Of a stretch of 64,000 nucleotides of DNA, positions 40,060 to 48,016 are shown piece after piece. Source of the stretch: Chitinophaga sancti. GTDB taxonomy: Bacteria; Bacteroidota; Bacteroidia; Chitinophagales; Chitinophagaceae. The position numbers and the translations under genes were made by a program. The stretch covers positions 7,882,501 to 7,946,500 of the forward strand of contig NZ_CP139972.1 in NCBI RefSeq assembly GCF_034424315.1, written 5' to 3'. Positions within the stretch are counted from its first letter, which is position 1, and the number at the start of each line of letters is the position of its first letter. Below the pieces are notes generated by a model. It was not told the DNA's origin and made no database searches. It was given only the letters and a program-made list of their open reading frames with translations.

Positions 40060-40872
40060 CTATACAGCCACATTAAACTCTCTCAGCGTATCATTCAAAC
40101 TAGTCTTCAAATCCGTAGACGCCTTACGTTGACCAATGATCAGCGCACAAGGCACCTGGTATTCACCAGCAGGGAACTTCTTCGTATAAGTTCCAGGAAT
40201 CACTACACTACGTGCCGGTACACGACCCTTGTACTCAATAGGCTCAGGACCACTTACATCAATGATCTTCGTAGATTTAGTCAATACCACGTTCGCTCCC
40301 AGTACGGCCTCCTTCTCTACTATCACACCTTCTACCACAATACAACGGCTACCCACGAAACAACCATCTTCAATGATCACCGGACTAGCCTGCAGTGGCT
40401 CCAATACACCACCAATACCAACACCACCACTCAGGTGCACATTCTTACCTATCTGTGCGCATGAACCCACCGTCGCCCATGTATCCACCATAGTACATTC
40501 GTCTACATACGCACCAATGTTTACATAAGAAGGCATCAGGATCGCACCTCTGCCAATAAATGCACCATATCGTGCAATCGCATGAGGTACTACACGTACA
40601 CCCAGGTCTTTATAGTTGGATTTCAGCTTCATTTTGTCATAGAACTCAAACGGCGCGAGATCTATGGTTTCCATTGGTTGGATGGTGAAGTACATCAGGA
40701 TAGCCTGCTTTACCCATTCATTGACTTTCCAGCCTTCTCCTGTGGGCTCTGCTACCCTGAGCTTTCCTTTATCTACAGCTTCAATAACAGCTTTGACAGC
40801 ATCGCTGTATGTAGATTCCTGTAGCAGGCTGCGGTTTCCCCAGGCAGCCTGGATGAGTTCTTGTAGCTCCAT
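40060..40872 (-). CDS. dapD: 2,3,4,5-tetrahydropyridine-2,6-dicarboxylate N-succinyltransferase
   Basis: A 270-residue enzyme of the lysine/diaminopimelate pathway, transferring succinyl from succinyl-CoA to tetrahydrodipicolinate. The N-terminal helical domain (1-95) is followed by the left-handed beta-helix with hexapeptide repeats (FIGRGAILMPSYVNIGAYVDECTMVDTWATVGSCAQIGKNVHLSGGVGIGGVLEP) and the C-terminal strand region. GSRCIVVEGVIVEKEAVLGANVVLT is also typical. Length matches the family (about 274). It is monocistronic with its own promoter and terminator. Confidence 0.96.
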   Translation of the reverse strand: MELQELIQAAWGNRSLLQESTYSDAVKAVIEAVDKGKLRVAEPTGEGWKVNEWVKQAILMYFTIQPMETIDLAPFEFYDKMKLKSNYKDLGVRVVPHAIARYGAFIGRGAILMPSYVNIGAYVDECTMVDTWATVGSCAQIGKNVHLSGGVGIGGVLEPLQASPVIIEDGCFVGSRCIVVEGVIVEKEAVLGANVVLTKSTKIIDVSGPEPIEYKGRVPARSVVIPGTYTKKFPAGEYQVPCALIIGQRKASTDLKTSLNDTLREFNVAV

Positions 40873-40891
40873 TGTGTATCGAAATTTTTCA

Positions 40892-40899
40892 CAAACATA
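40892..40899 (-). promoter_or_regulatory. -7 promoter box of dapD
   Basis: On the minus strand this reads TATGTTTG, an exact match to TAnnTTTG, ending 19 bp before the dapD start codon. Confidence 0.5.
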
Positions 40900-40954
40900 G
40901 TAAAAGAGGGGGGAATTTTTTATTTCTTACCTTTAACCCCCTTTAAACCACTCT

Positions 40955-42091
40955 ATGAACATTGCCTTCGATGCCAAACGGGCTTTCCAGAACAACACAG
41001 GTCTCGGTAATTATAGCCGGACCCTGATCAGTTCTCTGGCTACCTACTACCCGGAGCACCACTACTACCTATACGCACCTAAACTAACGGATATGTACAA
41101 TCCTGCTGCTTTCAGCAATATGACCACCATATTGCCCCAAAAGCCGCTACATCGCCTGCTGAAAGGCCTGTGGCGAAGCAAATTTGTAGTGAGTGAACTG
41201 GCTCAGCAAGGCATCAGCATCTACCATGGTTTAAGCCATGAAATACCTTTCGGCATTCATAAAAGCGGCGTGAAAAGTGTAGTCACTATGCATGACCTGA
41301 TCTTTGAACGGAATCCGGAACAATATAACCCCATTGATGTGCAAACCTATCGCAAAAAGGCAAAGTATGCCTGTCAATATGCAGATAAAGTCATTGCTAT
41401 CAGTGAGCAAACCAAACAAGACCTGATTACGTATTATAACACACCGGCGGACAAAATTGCAGTAGCTTACCAAAGTTGTGATGAGTCTTTTGCTGTGCAA
41501 CACAGTGATGCGGAGATTGCGCAGATGCTGGGTAAATATAACTTTCCAAAGGAGTATTTTCTTTATGTCGGATCATTGATTGAACGTAAGAATCTTATCG
41601 GCATCCTGCAGGCAATGGTATTGCTGAAAGGCAAAGTGGATATTCCACTGCTTGTCCTGGGCGGAGGTAGCAGTTATAAAAAGAAAGTGATGGATTTTAT
41701 TGCTGCCAATGGTTTGCAAAAGCAGGTAATCCTGGTGAATGATACCGTGAAATTTGCTTACAATGACCTGCCACTTTTATACCAGGGTGCAAAGGCTTTG
41801 ATCTATCCATCCTTCTTTGAAGGATTCGGTATTCCAATCCTGGAAGCCTTGTGGAGTCATACACCAGTTATCACCTCTACCGGATCCTGTTTTGGTGAAA
41901 CTGCCGGAGATGCAGCCCTCTATATCGATCCTGCAAGTGCAGAGGCGATTGCAAAGGCAATGGAGGAAGTGGTGAATAATCCCGCGCTGATAGAAGCACT
42001 AAAAAAGAAAGGAATTATCCAGGCACAAAAGTTTACCAGGGATAAATGTGCTGCTGAAGTCATGAAGGTGTACCAGAGCCTGAATCAATAA
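40955..42091 (+). CDS. GT4-family glycosyltransferase (mannosyltransferase-like)
   Basis: A 378-residue GT-B enzyme. The N-terminal loop FDAKRAFQNNTGLGNYSRTL is the GT4 acceptor-side glycine loop, followed by VTMHDLIFERNPEQY and VIAISEQTKQDLI. The C-terminal half contains YVGSLIERKNLIGIL and the donor-binding PSFFEGFGIPILEALW. It resembles mannosyl- or rhamnosyltransferases of surface glycan synthesis. It stands 34 bp before the sua5-type gene without other glycan genes nearby, so its acceptor is unknown. Confidence 0.87.
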   Translation: MNIAFDAKRAFQNNTGLGNYSRTLISSLATYYPEHHYYLYAPKLTDMYNPAAFSNMTTILPQKPLHRLLKGLWRSKFVVSELAQQGISIYHGLSHEIPFGIHKSGVKSVVTMHDLIFERNPEQYNPIDVQTYRKKAKYACQYADKVIAISEQTKQDLITYYNTPADKIAVAYQSCDESFAVQHSDAEIAQMLGKYNFPKEYFLYVGSLIERKNLIGILQAMVLLKGKVDIPLLVLGGGSSYKKKVMDFIAANGLQKQVILVNDTVKFAYNDLPLLYQGAKALIYPSFFEGFGIPILEALWSHTPVITSTGSCFGETAGDAALYIDPASAEAIAKAMEEVVNNPALIEALKKKGIIQAQKFTRDKCAAEVMKVYQSLNQ

Positions 42092-42125
42092 GACAAACAT
42101 AATAAGCCGCGAAAACGACAATTTA

Positions 42126-42701
42126 ATGACGACTGATTTCGAAAATGATGTAACAGCTGCTCTTGCCGCCCTTAGAACCGGAGGACTCATCTTATACCCC
42201 ACAGATACCATCTGGGGTATAGGCTGCGATGCCACCAATGAAGAAGCCGTTAAAAAAGTCTTTGCCCTTAAACAACGCCCTGAAAAGAAAAGCCTGGTCA
42301 TCCTCCTGGCAGATGTAAAAGATCTGCTTAAATATGTCGCACATCCCGATCCGGCAATTGCTGATCTGATCGCCAGCTTCGACAGACCAACGACCGTTAT
42401 ATATGAAGGTGCCCTCGAACTGGCCCCCAGTGTGATTAATGAGGACGGCACAGTTGCTATCAGGCTTGTGCAGGACCCTTTCTGCCGCCACCTGGTAAAA
42501 CGTCTCCGTAAACCATTGGTATCCACTTCTGCCAACCTGAGCGGCCAGCCTTCCCCTGCATTTTACGCAGATATTGACCCTGCTGTAAAAAATGGAGTAG
42601 ATTACGTTGTATCCTACCGCCAGGATGATAATACCCCCAGGCAGCCTTCACGGATTGTTAAGTTGCTGAAAGACGGTACTTTACAGATCATCAGGGAGTA
42701 G
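42126..42701 (+). CDS. tsaC: L-threonylcarbamoyladenylate synthase (Sua5/YciO/YrdC family)
   Basis: A 191-residue single-domain enzyme that makes threonylcarbamoyl-AMP for the t6A37 modification of ANN-decoding tRNAs. YrdC motifs are visible: GLILYPTDTIWGIGCDA near the N-terminus, KQRPEKKSLVILLAD, the RPTTVIYEG strand, VAIRLVQDPFCRHL and KPLVSTSANLSGQPSP. It lacks the extra C-terminal Sua5 domain, so it is the short TsaC-type. It lies 34 bp downstream of the GT4 gene. Confidence 0.93.
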   Translation: MTTDFENDVTAALAALRTGGLILYPTDTIWGIGCDATNEEAVKKVFALKQRPEKKSLVILLADVKDLLKYVAHPDPAIADLIASFDRPTTVIYEGALELAPSVINEDGTVAIRLVQDPFCRHLVKRLRKPLVSTSANLSGQPSPAFYADIDPAVKNGVDYVVSYRQDDNTPRQPSRIVKLLKDGTLQIIRE

Positions 42702-42770
42702 CACTCATTTTTGGTCAGACTCCTCCTCACCCCCTCACCATTACCCCATGGACTATCAACTAAAAAAAGC

Positions 42771-42778
42771 TACTTTTG
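42771..42778 (+). promoter_or_regulatory. -7 promoter box of cca
   Basis: TACTTTTG matches TAnnTTTG and lies 15 bp before the ATG at 42794. It overlaps the alternative upstream TTG start, arguing against that start. Confidence 0.45.
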
Positions 42779-42793
42779 CCGTTTTATTTGAAT

Positions 42794-44227
42794 ATGATCA
42801 GCAGAAAGCCTATTGACATACCCTGTACCTTACAGGAACGTAAAGTGTTGGAGCAGATAGCTTTAGCCGCCCATGAGCTGGGCGTGCCCTGCTATCTGAT
42901 CGGTGGCTTCGTGCGCGATAAACTGCTGAACCGCCGTACCAAAGACATGGATGTGGTGTGCGTAGGAGATGGCATCACCCTGGCACACAAAGTGGCTACT
43001 TACTTCGAAAATTCCAAAGTAAGCTTCTTTAAAACCTATGGCACCGCCCAGGTAAAATGGAACGAATTCGAAATCGAATTTGTCGGTGCACGAAAAGAAA
43101 GTTACAGACACGAGTCCCGTAACCCGGATGTAGAACCGGGTACCCTCCAGGACGACCAGCTACGCAGAGATTTTACCATCAATGCCCTGGCTATCAGCCT
43201 GAATGAAGAAGATTATGGCAGCCTGGTCGACCCCTTTAACGGCCTCGCGGATATGGATGCTAAAATCATCCGTACACCCCTGGCCCCTGCCCAGACTTTC
43301 AGCGATGACCCACTTCGTATGATGCGGGCCATCCGCTTTGCCTCCCAATTGCAGTTCACCATTGCCGACGATACCTTCCAGGCTATCAATGAGCAGGCAG
43401 AACGCATTAAAATCATCTCGCAGGAGCGTATTACAGACGAACTGAATAAAATCATGTTGTCCACAGTACCTTCCGTTGGTCTGAACCTCCTGTACAAAAG
43501 CGGTATCCTGAAGATCATCTTCCCGCAACTCGTGGATCTGGCCGGCGTACAAACCGTAGATGGCAAGCGACATAAAGAGAACTTTTCGCATACCTTGCAG
43601 GTAGTCGACAATATCTCCAGGAATACCAAAGACCTTTGGTTACGCTGGGCAGCACTGCTGCACGATATCGGCAAACCCGCCACCAAAAGATACGAACAGG
43701 GCCATGGATGGACCTTTCACGGACACGAAATGGTAGGTGCCAAAATGGTACCCCGCATTTTCTCAAGATTGAAACTGCCTACCCATGAACCCTTGCGCTT
43801 TGTCAAAAAACTGGTTGAACTGCACCAGCGGCCTATCAGTCTGACAAAAGAAAACATCACTGATTCTGCCATACGCCGGCTGCTCTTCGAAGCCGGAGAA
43901 GATGTGGAAGCCCTGATGATGCTCTGTGAGGCGGACATCACCTCTAAGAACCAATCCAAGGTGCGCAGGTATCTAGATGATTATGAGATGGTAAGACAAC
44001 GTATGAAGGAAATTGAGGAAAATGATCGCCTGCGTAACTGGCAGCCACCCGTTACAGGAGAGATGATCATGGAAACCTTTAACCTGACTCCCTGCAAAAC
44101 CGTTGGAGACCTGAAAAGTGCTATCCGTGAAGCCATCCTGGATGGGGTTATCCCCAACACCTTCGATGCCGCTTATGCCTTCCTCCTGGAAAAAGCAAAA
44201 GAGATGGATTTGACACCAGTTAAATAA
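42794..44227 (+). CDS. cca: CCA tRNA nucleotidyltransferase with HD domain
   Basis: A 477-residue class II nucleotidyltransferase. The head domain has LIGGFVRDKLLNRRTKDMDVVCVGDG with the catalytic DxD, then the RRDFTINALA and DDPLRMMRAIRFASQL signatures of tRNA-binding poly(A)-polymerase/CCA enzymes. An HD phosphohydrolase domain follows (LLHDIGKPATKRYEQG... FHGHEMVGA). It adds or repairs the 3' CCA end, which fits the absence of an encoded CCA on the tRNA in this window. The ATG at 42794 is chosen because a -7 box overlaps the upstream TTG. Confidence 0.93.
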   Translation: MISRKPIDIPCTLQERKVLEQIALAAHELGVPCYLIGGFVRDKLLNRRTKDMDVVCVGDGITLAHKVATYFENSKVSFFKTYGTAQVKWNEFEIEFVGARKESYRHESRNPDVEPGTLQDDQLRRDFTINALAISLNEEDYGSLVDPFNGLADMDAKIIRTPLAPAQTFSDDPLRMMRAIRFASQLQFTIADDTFQAINEQAERIKIISQERITDELNKIMLSTVPSVGLNLLYKSGILKIIFPQLVDLAGVQTVDGKRHKENFSHTLQVVDNISRNTKDLWLRWAALLHDIGKPATKRYEQGHGWTFHGHEMVGAKMVPRIFSRLKLPTHEPLRFVKKLVELHQRPISLTKENITDSAIRRLLFEAGEDVEALMMLCEADITSKNQSKVRRYLDDYEMVRQRMKEIEENDRLRNWQPPVTGEMIMETFNLTPCKTVGDLKSAIREAILDGVIPNTFDAAYAFLLEKAKEMDLTPVK

Positions 44228-44341
44228 AAATGTTAATTTAGTAAAGTGGTGGTGTTTCTGGTTTTTAAGGTTTGATGTTTGATATAACACTAAAACCCGG
44301 AAACGGACACACCCAATTATTCAATAAAATCCTTTATTGTC

Positions 44342-44920
44342 ATGCCTGTTTTGAAATTTAGAGTTTATTGGGAAGAAGATGAAAGTGTGTACAGGGATAT
44401 TTCCATTAAACCAGACCAGACATTTTTACAATTCCACCAGGTTATTTTACAGTCATTCGAATTTGACAATAAACATAAAGCGACTTTTTTCCGTAGCAAC
44501 GATAACTGGCAACGGGGAAGAGAGATCATTCTCGAAAAAGACAATGTAGCCCGCAAGGCAGAACCATTACTGATGGAAGATACTGTGATTGGGGTAGCTG
44601 TGAAAACACCTAATCAGAAGTTTATTTACCTGTACGATTTTGCTAAAAACTGGACATTCCTGGTAGAACTGATCGGCGTCTCCAAAGATGAGAACTCAAG
44701 AGTAACCTATCCGCTCTGCGTAAGAAAAGAAGGCCTGGCGCCAAGCCAGTACGGTACCAAAGGACTGGTAGGTGATAAGCTCGTAGAGATGGAAGAAAAA
44801 TATGACCTGAATAAGGAAGGCATGAGTGAAGACGGATTTGGCGAAGAAGGAGAGGAGGATGATAACAGTGAAAGCGAAGATGAAGGAATGGAGGATGGTG
44901 CCAATGAAGACATGTATTAA
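44342..44920 (+). CDS. Plasmid pRiA4b ORF-3-like protein with acidic tail
   Basis: A 192-residue cytosolic protein. The first 150 residues match the pRiA4b ORF-3-like family (PVLKFRVYWEEDESVYRDIS, then FLQFHQVILQSFEFDNKHKATFF and DFAKNWTFLVELIGV). The last 40 residues are almost entirely acidic (GEEGEEDDNSESEDEGMEDGANED), which suggests interaction with a basic partner. The stop is 5 bp before miaA, so the two are co-transcribed. The function of the family is unknown. Confidence 0.8.
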   Translation: MPVLKFRVYWEEDESVYRDISIKPDQTFLQFHQVILQSFEFDNKHKATFFRSNDNWQRGREIILEKDNVARKAEPLLMEDTVIGVAVKTPNQKFIYLYDFAKNWTFLVELIGVSKDENSRVTYPLCVRKEGLAPSQYGTKGLVGDKLVEMEEKYDLNKEGMSEDGFGEEGEEDDNSESEDEGMEDGANEDMY

Positions 44921-44925
44921 TATAC

Positions 44926-45828
44926 ATGAGCGATAAGAAGGTTATAGTAATAGCAGGTCCTACAGCTGCCGGTAAAACCGCGATGGCTGTACAGGTGGCG
45001 CAATATTTCAATACCGCGGTAATTTCGGCAGATTCCAGGCAGTGCTACCAGGAAATCAGTATCGGTACAGCTAAGCCCGGCCCTGCTGAATTAGCGGCTG
45101 TACCCCATTATTTTATCAATTCTCACAGCATTCGCGAAGAAGTGAATGCTGGCATCTTTGAGAGATTAGCATTACAATATGCGGAGGAAGTATGGAGGAA
45201 CAATGATGTGGTCGTATTATGCGGCGGCACGGGGCTCTATATAAAAGCCTTTTGCGAAGGGATTGACGATGTTCCGGCAGCGCCAGCTGCTGTCAGACAG
45301 CAGATTATTTCCCAATACGAACAGCACGGATTACCCTGGTTGCAGGATGCACTCAAAACCAGGGACCCACAGTTTTATGCAGTAGGTGAGATCCAGAATC
45401 CCCAGCGGCTGATGAGAGCCCTGGAAGTGTTCGAAACTACCGGAAAATCAATTCTGGAGTTCAGAACCGGGAACAAAACTAACCGTGATTTTGAAATTAT
45501 CAAGACAGGGATTGAGTTAGAAAAACCTCAGCTTCATGCAAATATCGAAACCAGGGTGCGGCAAATGATGCAGGATGGCCTTGTAGACGAAGTGAAATCA
45601 GTGGAGGCATTCAGATCGCATAATGCTTTGCAAACTGTAGGTTATACGGAGATCTTCGATTACCTCGACGGTAAGACAACCCTAAAAGAAGCCGAAGAAC
45701 TGGTCGTCATTCATACCCGGCAATATGCCAAAAGACAAATGACCTGGTTTAAAAAAGACAAAGAAATCCAATGGTATAATAAAGGTGAAGGCCTGTTAGA
45801 AGATATGAAAAAAAAGGTTGGGCGTTAA
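44926..45828 (+). CDS. miaA: tRNA dimethylallyltransferase
   Basis: A 300-residue enzyme that transfers a dimethylallyl group to A37 of UNN-decoding tRNAs. The P-loop GPTAAGKT (11-18), the DSRQ motif (36-39), GTAKP and the GGTGLYIKAF segment are all present. The C-terminal part has FETTGKSILEFR and the RQYAKRQMTWFKKD motif. Length is typical. It follows the pRiA4b-like gene at 5 bp and its stop codon lies inside the loop of the terminator hairpin. Confidence 0.96.
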   Translation: MSDKKVIVIAGPTAAGKTAMAVQVAQYFNTAVISADSRQCYQEISIGTAKPGPAELAAVPHYFINSHSIREEVNAGIFERLALQYAEEVWRNNDVVVLCGGTGLYIKAFCEGIDDVPAAPAAVRQQIISQYEQHGLPWLQDALKTRDPQFYAVGEIQNPQRLMRALEVFETTGKSILEFRTGNKTNRDFEIIKTGIELEKPQLHANIETRVRQMMQDGLVDEVKSVEAFRSHNALQTVGYTEIFDYLDGKTTLKEAEELVVIHTRQYAKRQMTWFKKDKEIQWYNKGEGLLEDMKKKVGR

Positions 45829-45840
45829 GCCCAACCTTTT
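45812..45840. terminator. Bidirectional terminator between miaA and the DUF3857 gene
   Basis: A perfect 12-bp stem AAAAGGTTGGGC / GCCCAACCTTTT with a 5-nt loop. It overlaps the miaA stop and touches the stop of the convergent gene, so it serves both strands. Confidence 0.87.
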
Positions 45841-48001
45841 ATATTTTCTTCAGCAACACCTTCTGCTTCGTAAAATCAGCCGCTGCATCCATAAACGCCA
45901 TCATCTGATCCCAGGTAGCTACCGCCTCATGCGGGTGATTATAGCTCTTCGAAATCTTCAATACCAGCTTATTCCCCTCCATCTTCGTACTGCTCACAAA
46001 CTGTCCGGCAGCATTGATCACTGACTTATTCAAACTCTCCGCACCTTCCAGCATATAGCCCTCCGGAATATTCACCCACAACTCATAAGACATCGTCCGC
46101 GGAAATGCCATATTCACATCATACGTACGCTTTCTCTCTTCCTGCGTCAGTTCTATCTGCCCCGTGATCAGTTTTCCAATATCCAGCATATAATTATTCC
46201 CTGCCTTCTTCACAAACCCATCCATCGTAAATGACTGATGCATGGTAAACGGCTTATTCTGTTTTTCCAGGCCCTGCTCTGCTATCTTATAATATGTCAC
46301 ATCCGTAGGCTTCACACTATAATCCGTAGCAATATTATCCTTCACCGTTTCATCCATATCCTTACGCGCCTTCGCAAATGCTGCAGTGTATTCGGACAAA
46401 CGTTTCCGGTCTGCACTCAGATCATCTTCAAACGTCGTTTTGGTACTTACCGTCTTCCGCTCTTCGGACAACATATCTTCATACAGTAGCATGTCTACAT
46501 ACTGATATCGATACTGCCCCTTGGCCATAATCATCCTGTCTATTTTCAGCTGTTGCAGGTTATCCGCATTAAAAGTAATATTCAGCTTCTCAGCTTCCTG
46601 GTTCTGCGTGGCCGTGCTCATTGGCAGTATGATCTTCTTAAAACTGGCCTCTTTCTCACTCTTACTCCCCGTCACACTCACCGTATACGCTTCCTGACCT
46701 TCCAGGGAAGTCGGCAACTCATCGGGATAACTAAACATAGAACTGATATAACAAATTACCTTTTGATCATCCGGTTTAGCGATGATGAAGTACTCCAGGT
46801 CATCCAGTGACACCGCATCCTGCAGGGTGCCTATATGGCGTGGTACTGCCGCCGCCAGGTCTGTTTCAATATCATACTTTAACAGTAACTGACGAAATGC
46901 ATTGGCCACAAAATGCAGCCGCGGTGTATACATTTTCCTGTTCTGTCCTACTTCTATATCAGCACCCAGACCAGGCGTCTCACGATACAGCGATGCATAG
47001 CGAATGTAATAATACGCCAGGTCCGTGATCTCCTGCTTCGTCATATCTTTTTTGTCATGCTCCTTTTTGTAATTGTCCAATACTTTCCCAAACTCTTTCA
47101 GAATCCCCGGCATCGCTGCATACTGAGGACCCACACTGATAATCTGGTAAGTCAGGTATTGTTGAATATCCTTTTCATTCACGCCATTTACAATGTCTCT
47201 CGCACCATTATAAGTGAGCCGCAATGTAGGCAGACTGCGGTTGGGATACAACCAACGTTCATCTGTAATTTTCGGAACATCTTTTTTATGAATAGCAAAT
47301 ACGTAATCCTCATCTTCTTTTGAACGCTTTAATGCCGTTGAATCATCATTGAGGTATCTCCATGATACACCCATTTTTTTAAAGATCCTGATGTCCAGCG
47401 AAAAGTCCAGCATAGGATATTTCTCACCAATGCTGTAATCCAGCGGATCCGGGTTTGTAAACCAGTTGGCCGCATCTTTATTGATCCGAACATAGTAGTC
47501 AATGATATCTCCTACCTGTAGATCAGCAATGGCGATCTTCTGCTTTTTATCATTCTTTTCATCTTTCACACTCACCGCATCATTCATGTCAATGTCTCGC
47601 TGCTGGCCACTGGGCTTGATCACCCGGATCCCCATAAAGGATACTAATTTGTAACCCCGTGCCCAGCTGCTGCTCTTCAGTTTCTGGATATTGAATTCGG
47701 AATACTCTTCCAGCGCTGCCTTATCCTGGATCTTGACACGCTCATGCAGAGTCATGGTAATATGATCTTTGCGACGGCTGTGATCTGCATCCAGAGAGAA
47801 TTTCAAGGCGAGGATCACTGCCGATTCATTCTGGTATTTTTCGGGAACTGTAGTCTGTGCAAAGGCAGGATCTTTCACATCCTGTATTTCTTTTTTTACC
47901 TGGTCAGCTTCTTCCTGATAGGCTCTTTCCTGTTTTGACTGTGCCTGTGCATACAGGCCTGTGGTGAATAGCAGGGCCGTAATGACGATGCTTTTATACA
48001 T
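45839..48001 (-). CDS. DUF3857 protein with inactive transglutaminase-like domain
   Basis: A 720-residue secreted or periplasmic protein. The signal peptide ends near AQAQS. An N-terminal DUF3857 beta domain (about 55-260; ITMTLHERVKIQDKAALEEYSEF) is followed by a region with transglutaminase-like helices (about 300-460). At the place of the catalytic Cys there is no GxC motif (RLHFVANAFRQLLLKYDIETD), and no clear His/Asp pair follows, so it is probably not a peptidase or transglutaminase. The C-terminal beta region (about 480-720) resembles DUF2569-type tails. It lies 15 bp downstream of an active relative and may work with it. Confidence 0.78.
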   Translation of the reverse strand: MYKSIVITALLFTTGLYAQAQSKQERAYQEEADQVKKEIQDVKDPAFAQTTVPEKYQNESAVILALKFSLDADHSRRKDHITMTLHERVKIQDKAALEEYSEFNIQKLKSSSWARGYKLVSFMGIRVIKPSGQQRDIDMNDAVSVKDEKNDKKQKIAIADLQVGDIIDYYVRINKDAANWFTNPDPLDYSIGEKYPMLDFSLDIRIFKKMGVSWRYLNDDSTALKRSKEDEDYVFAIHKKDVPKITDERWLYPNRSLPTLRLTYNGARDIVNGVNEKDIQQYLTYQIISVGPQYAAMPGILKEFGKVLDNYKKEHDKKDMTKQEITDLAYYYIRYASLYRETPGLGADIEVGQNRKMYTPRLHFVANAFRQLLLKYDIETDLAAAVPRHIGTLQDAVSLDDLEYFIIAKPDDQKVICYISSMFSYPDELPTSLEGQEAYTVSVTGSKSEKEASFKKIILPMSTATQNQEAEKLNITFNADNLQQLKIDRMIMAKGQYRYQYVDMLLYEDMLSEERKTVSTKTTFEDDLSADRKRLSEYTAAFAKARKDMDETVKDNIATDYSVKPTDVTYYKIAEQGLEKQNKPFTMHQSFTMDGFVKKAGNNYMLDIGKLITGQIELTQEERKRTYDVNMAFPRTMSYELWVNIPEGYMLEGAESLNKSVINAAGQFVSSTKMEGNKLVLKISKSYNHPHEAVATWDQMMAFMDAAADFTKQKVLLKKI

Positions 48002-48016
48002 AGGTGGTTCGGATTT

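Noticed and set aside
42776..42793. Upstream TTG start for cca
   Set aside because: It overlaps a TACTTTTG -7 box, and the ATG at 42794 gives a normal N-terminus.
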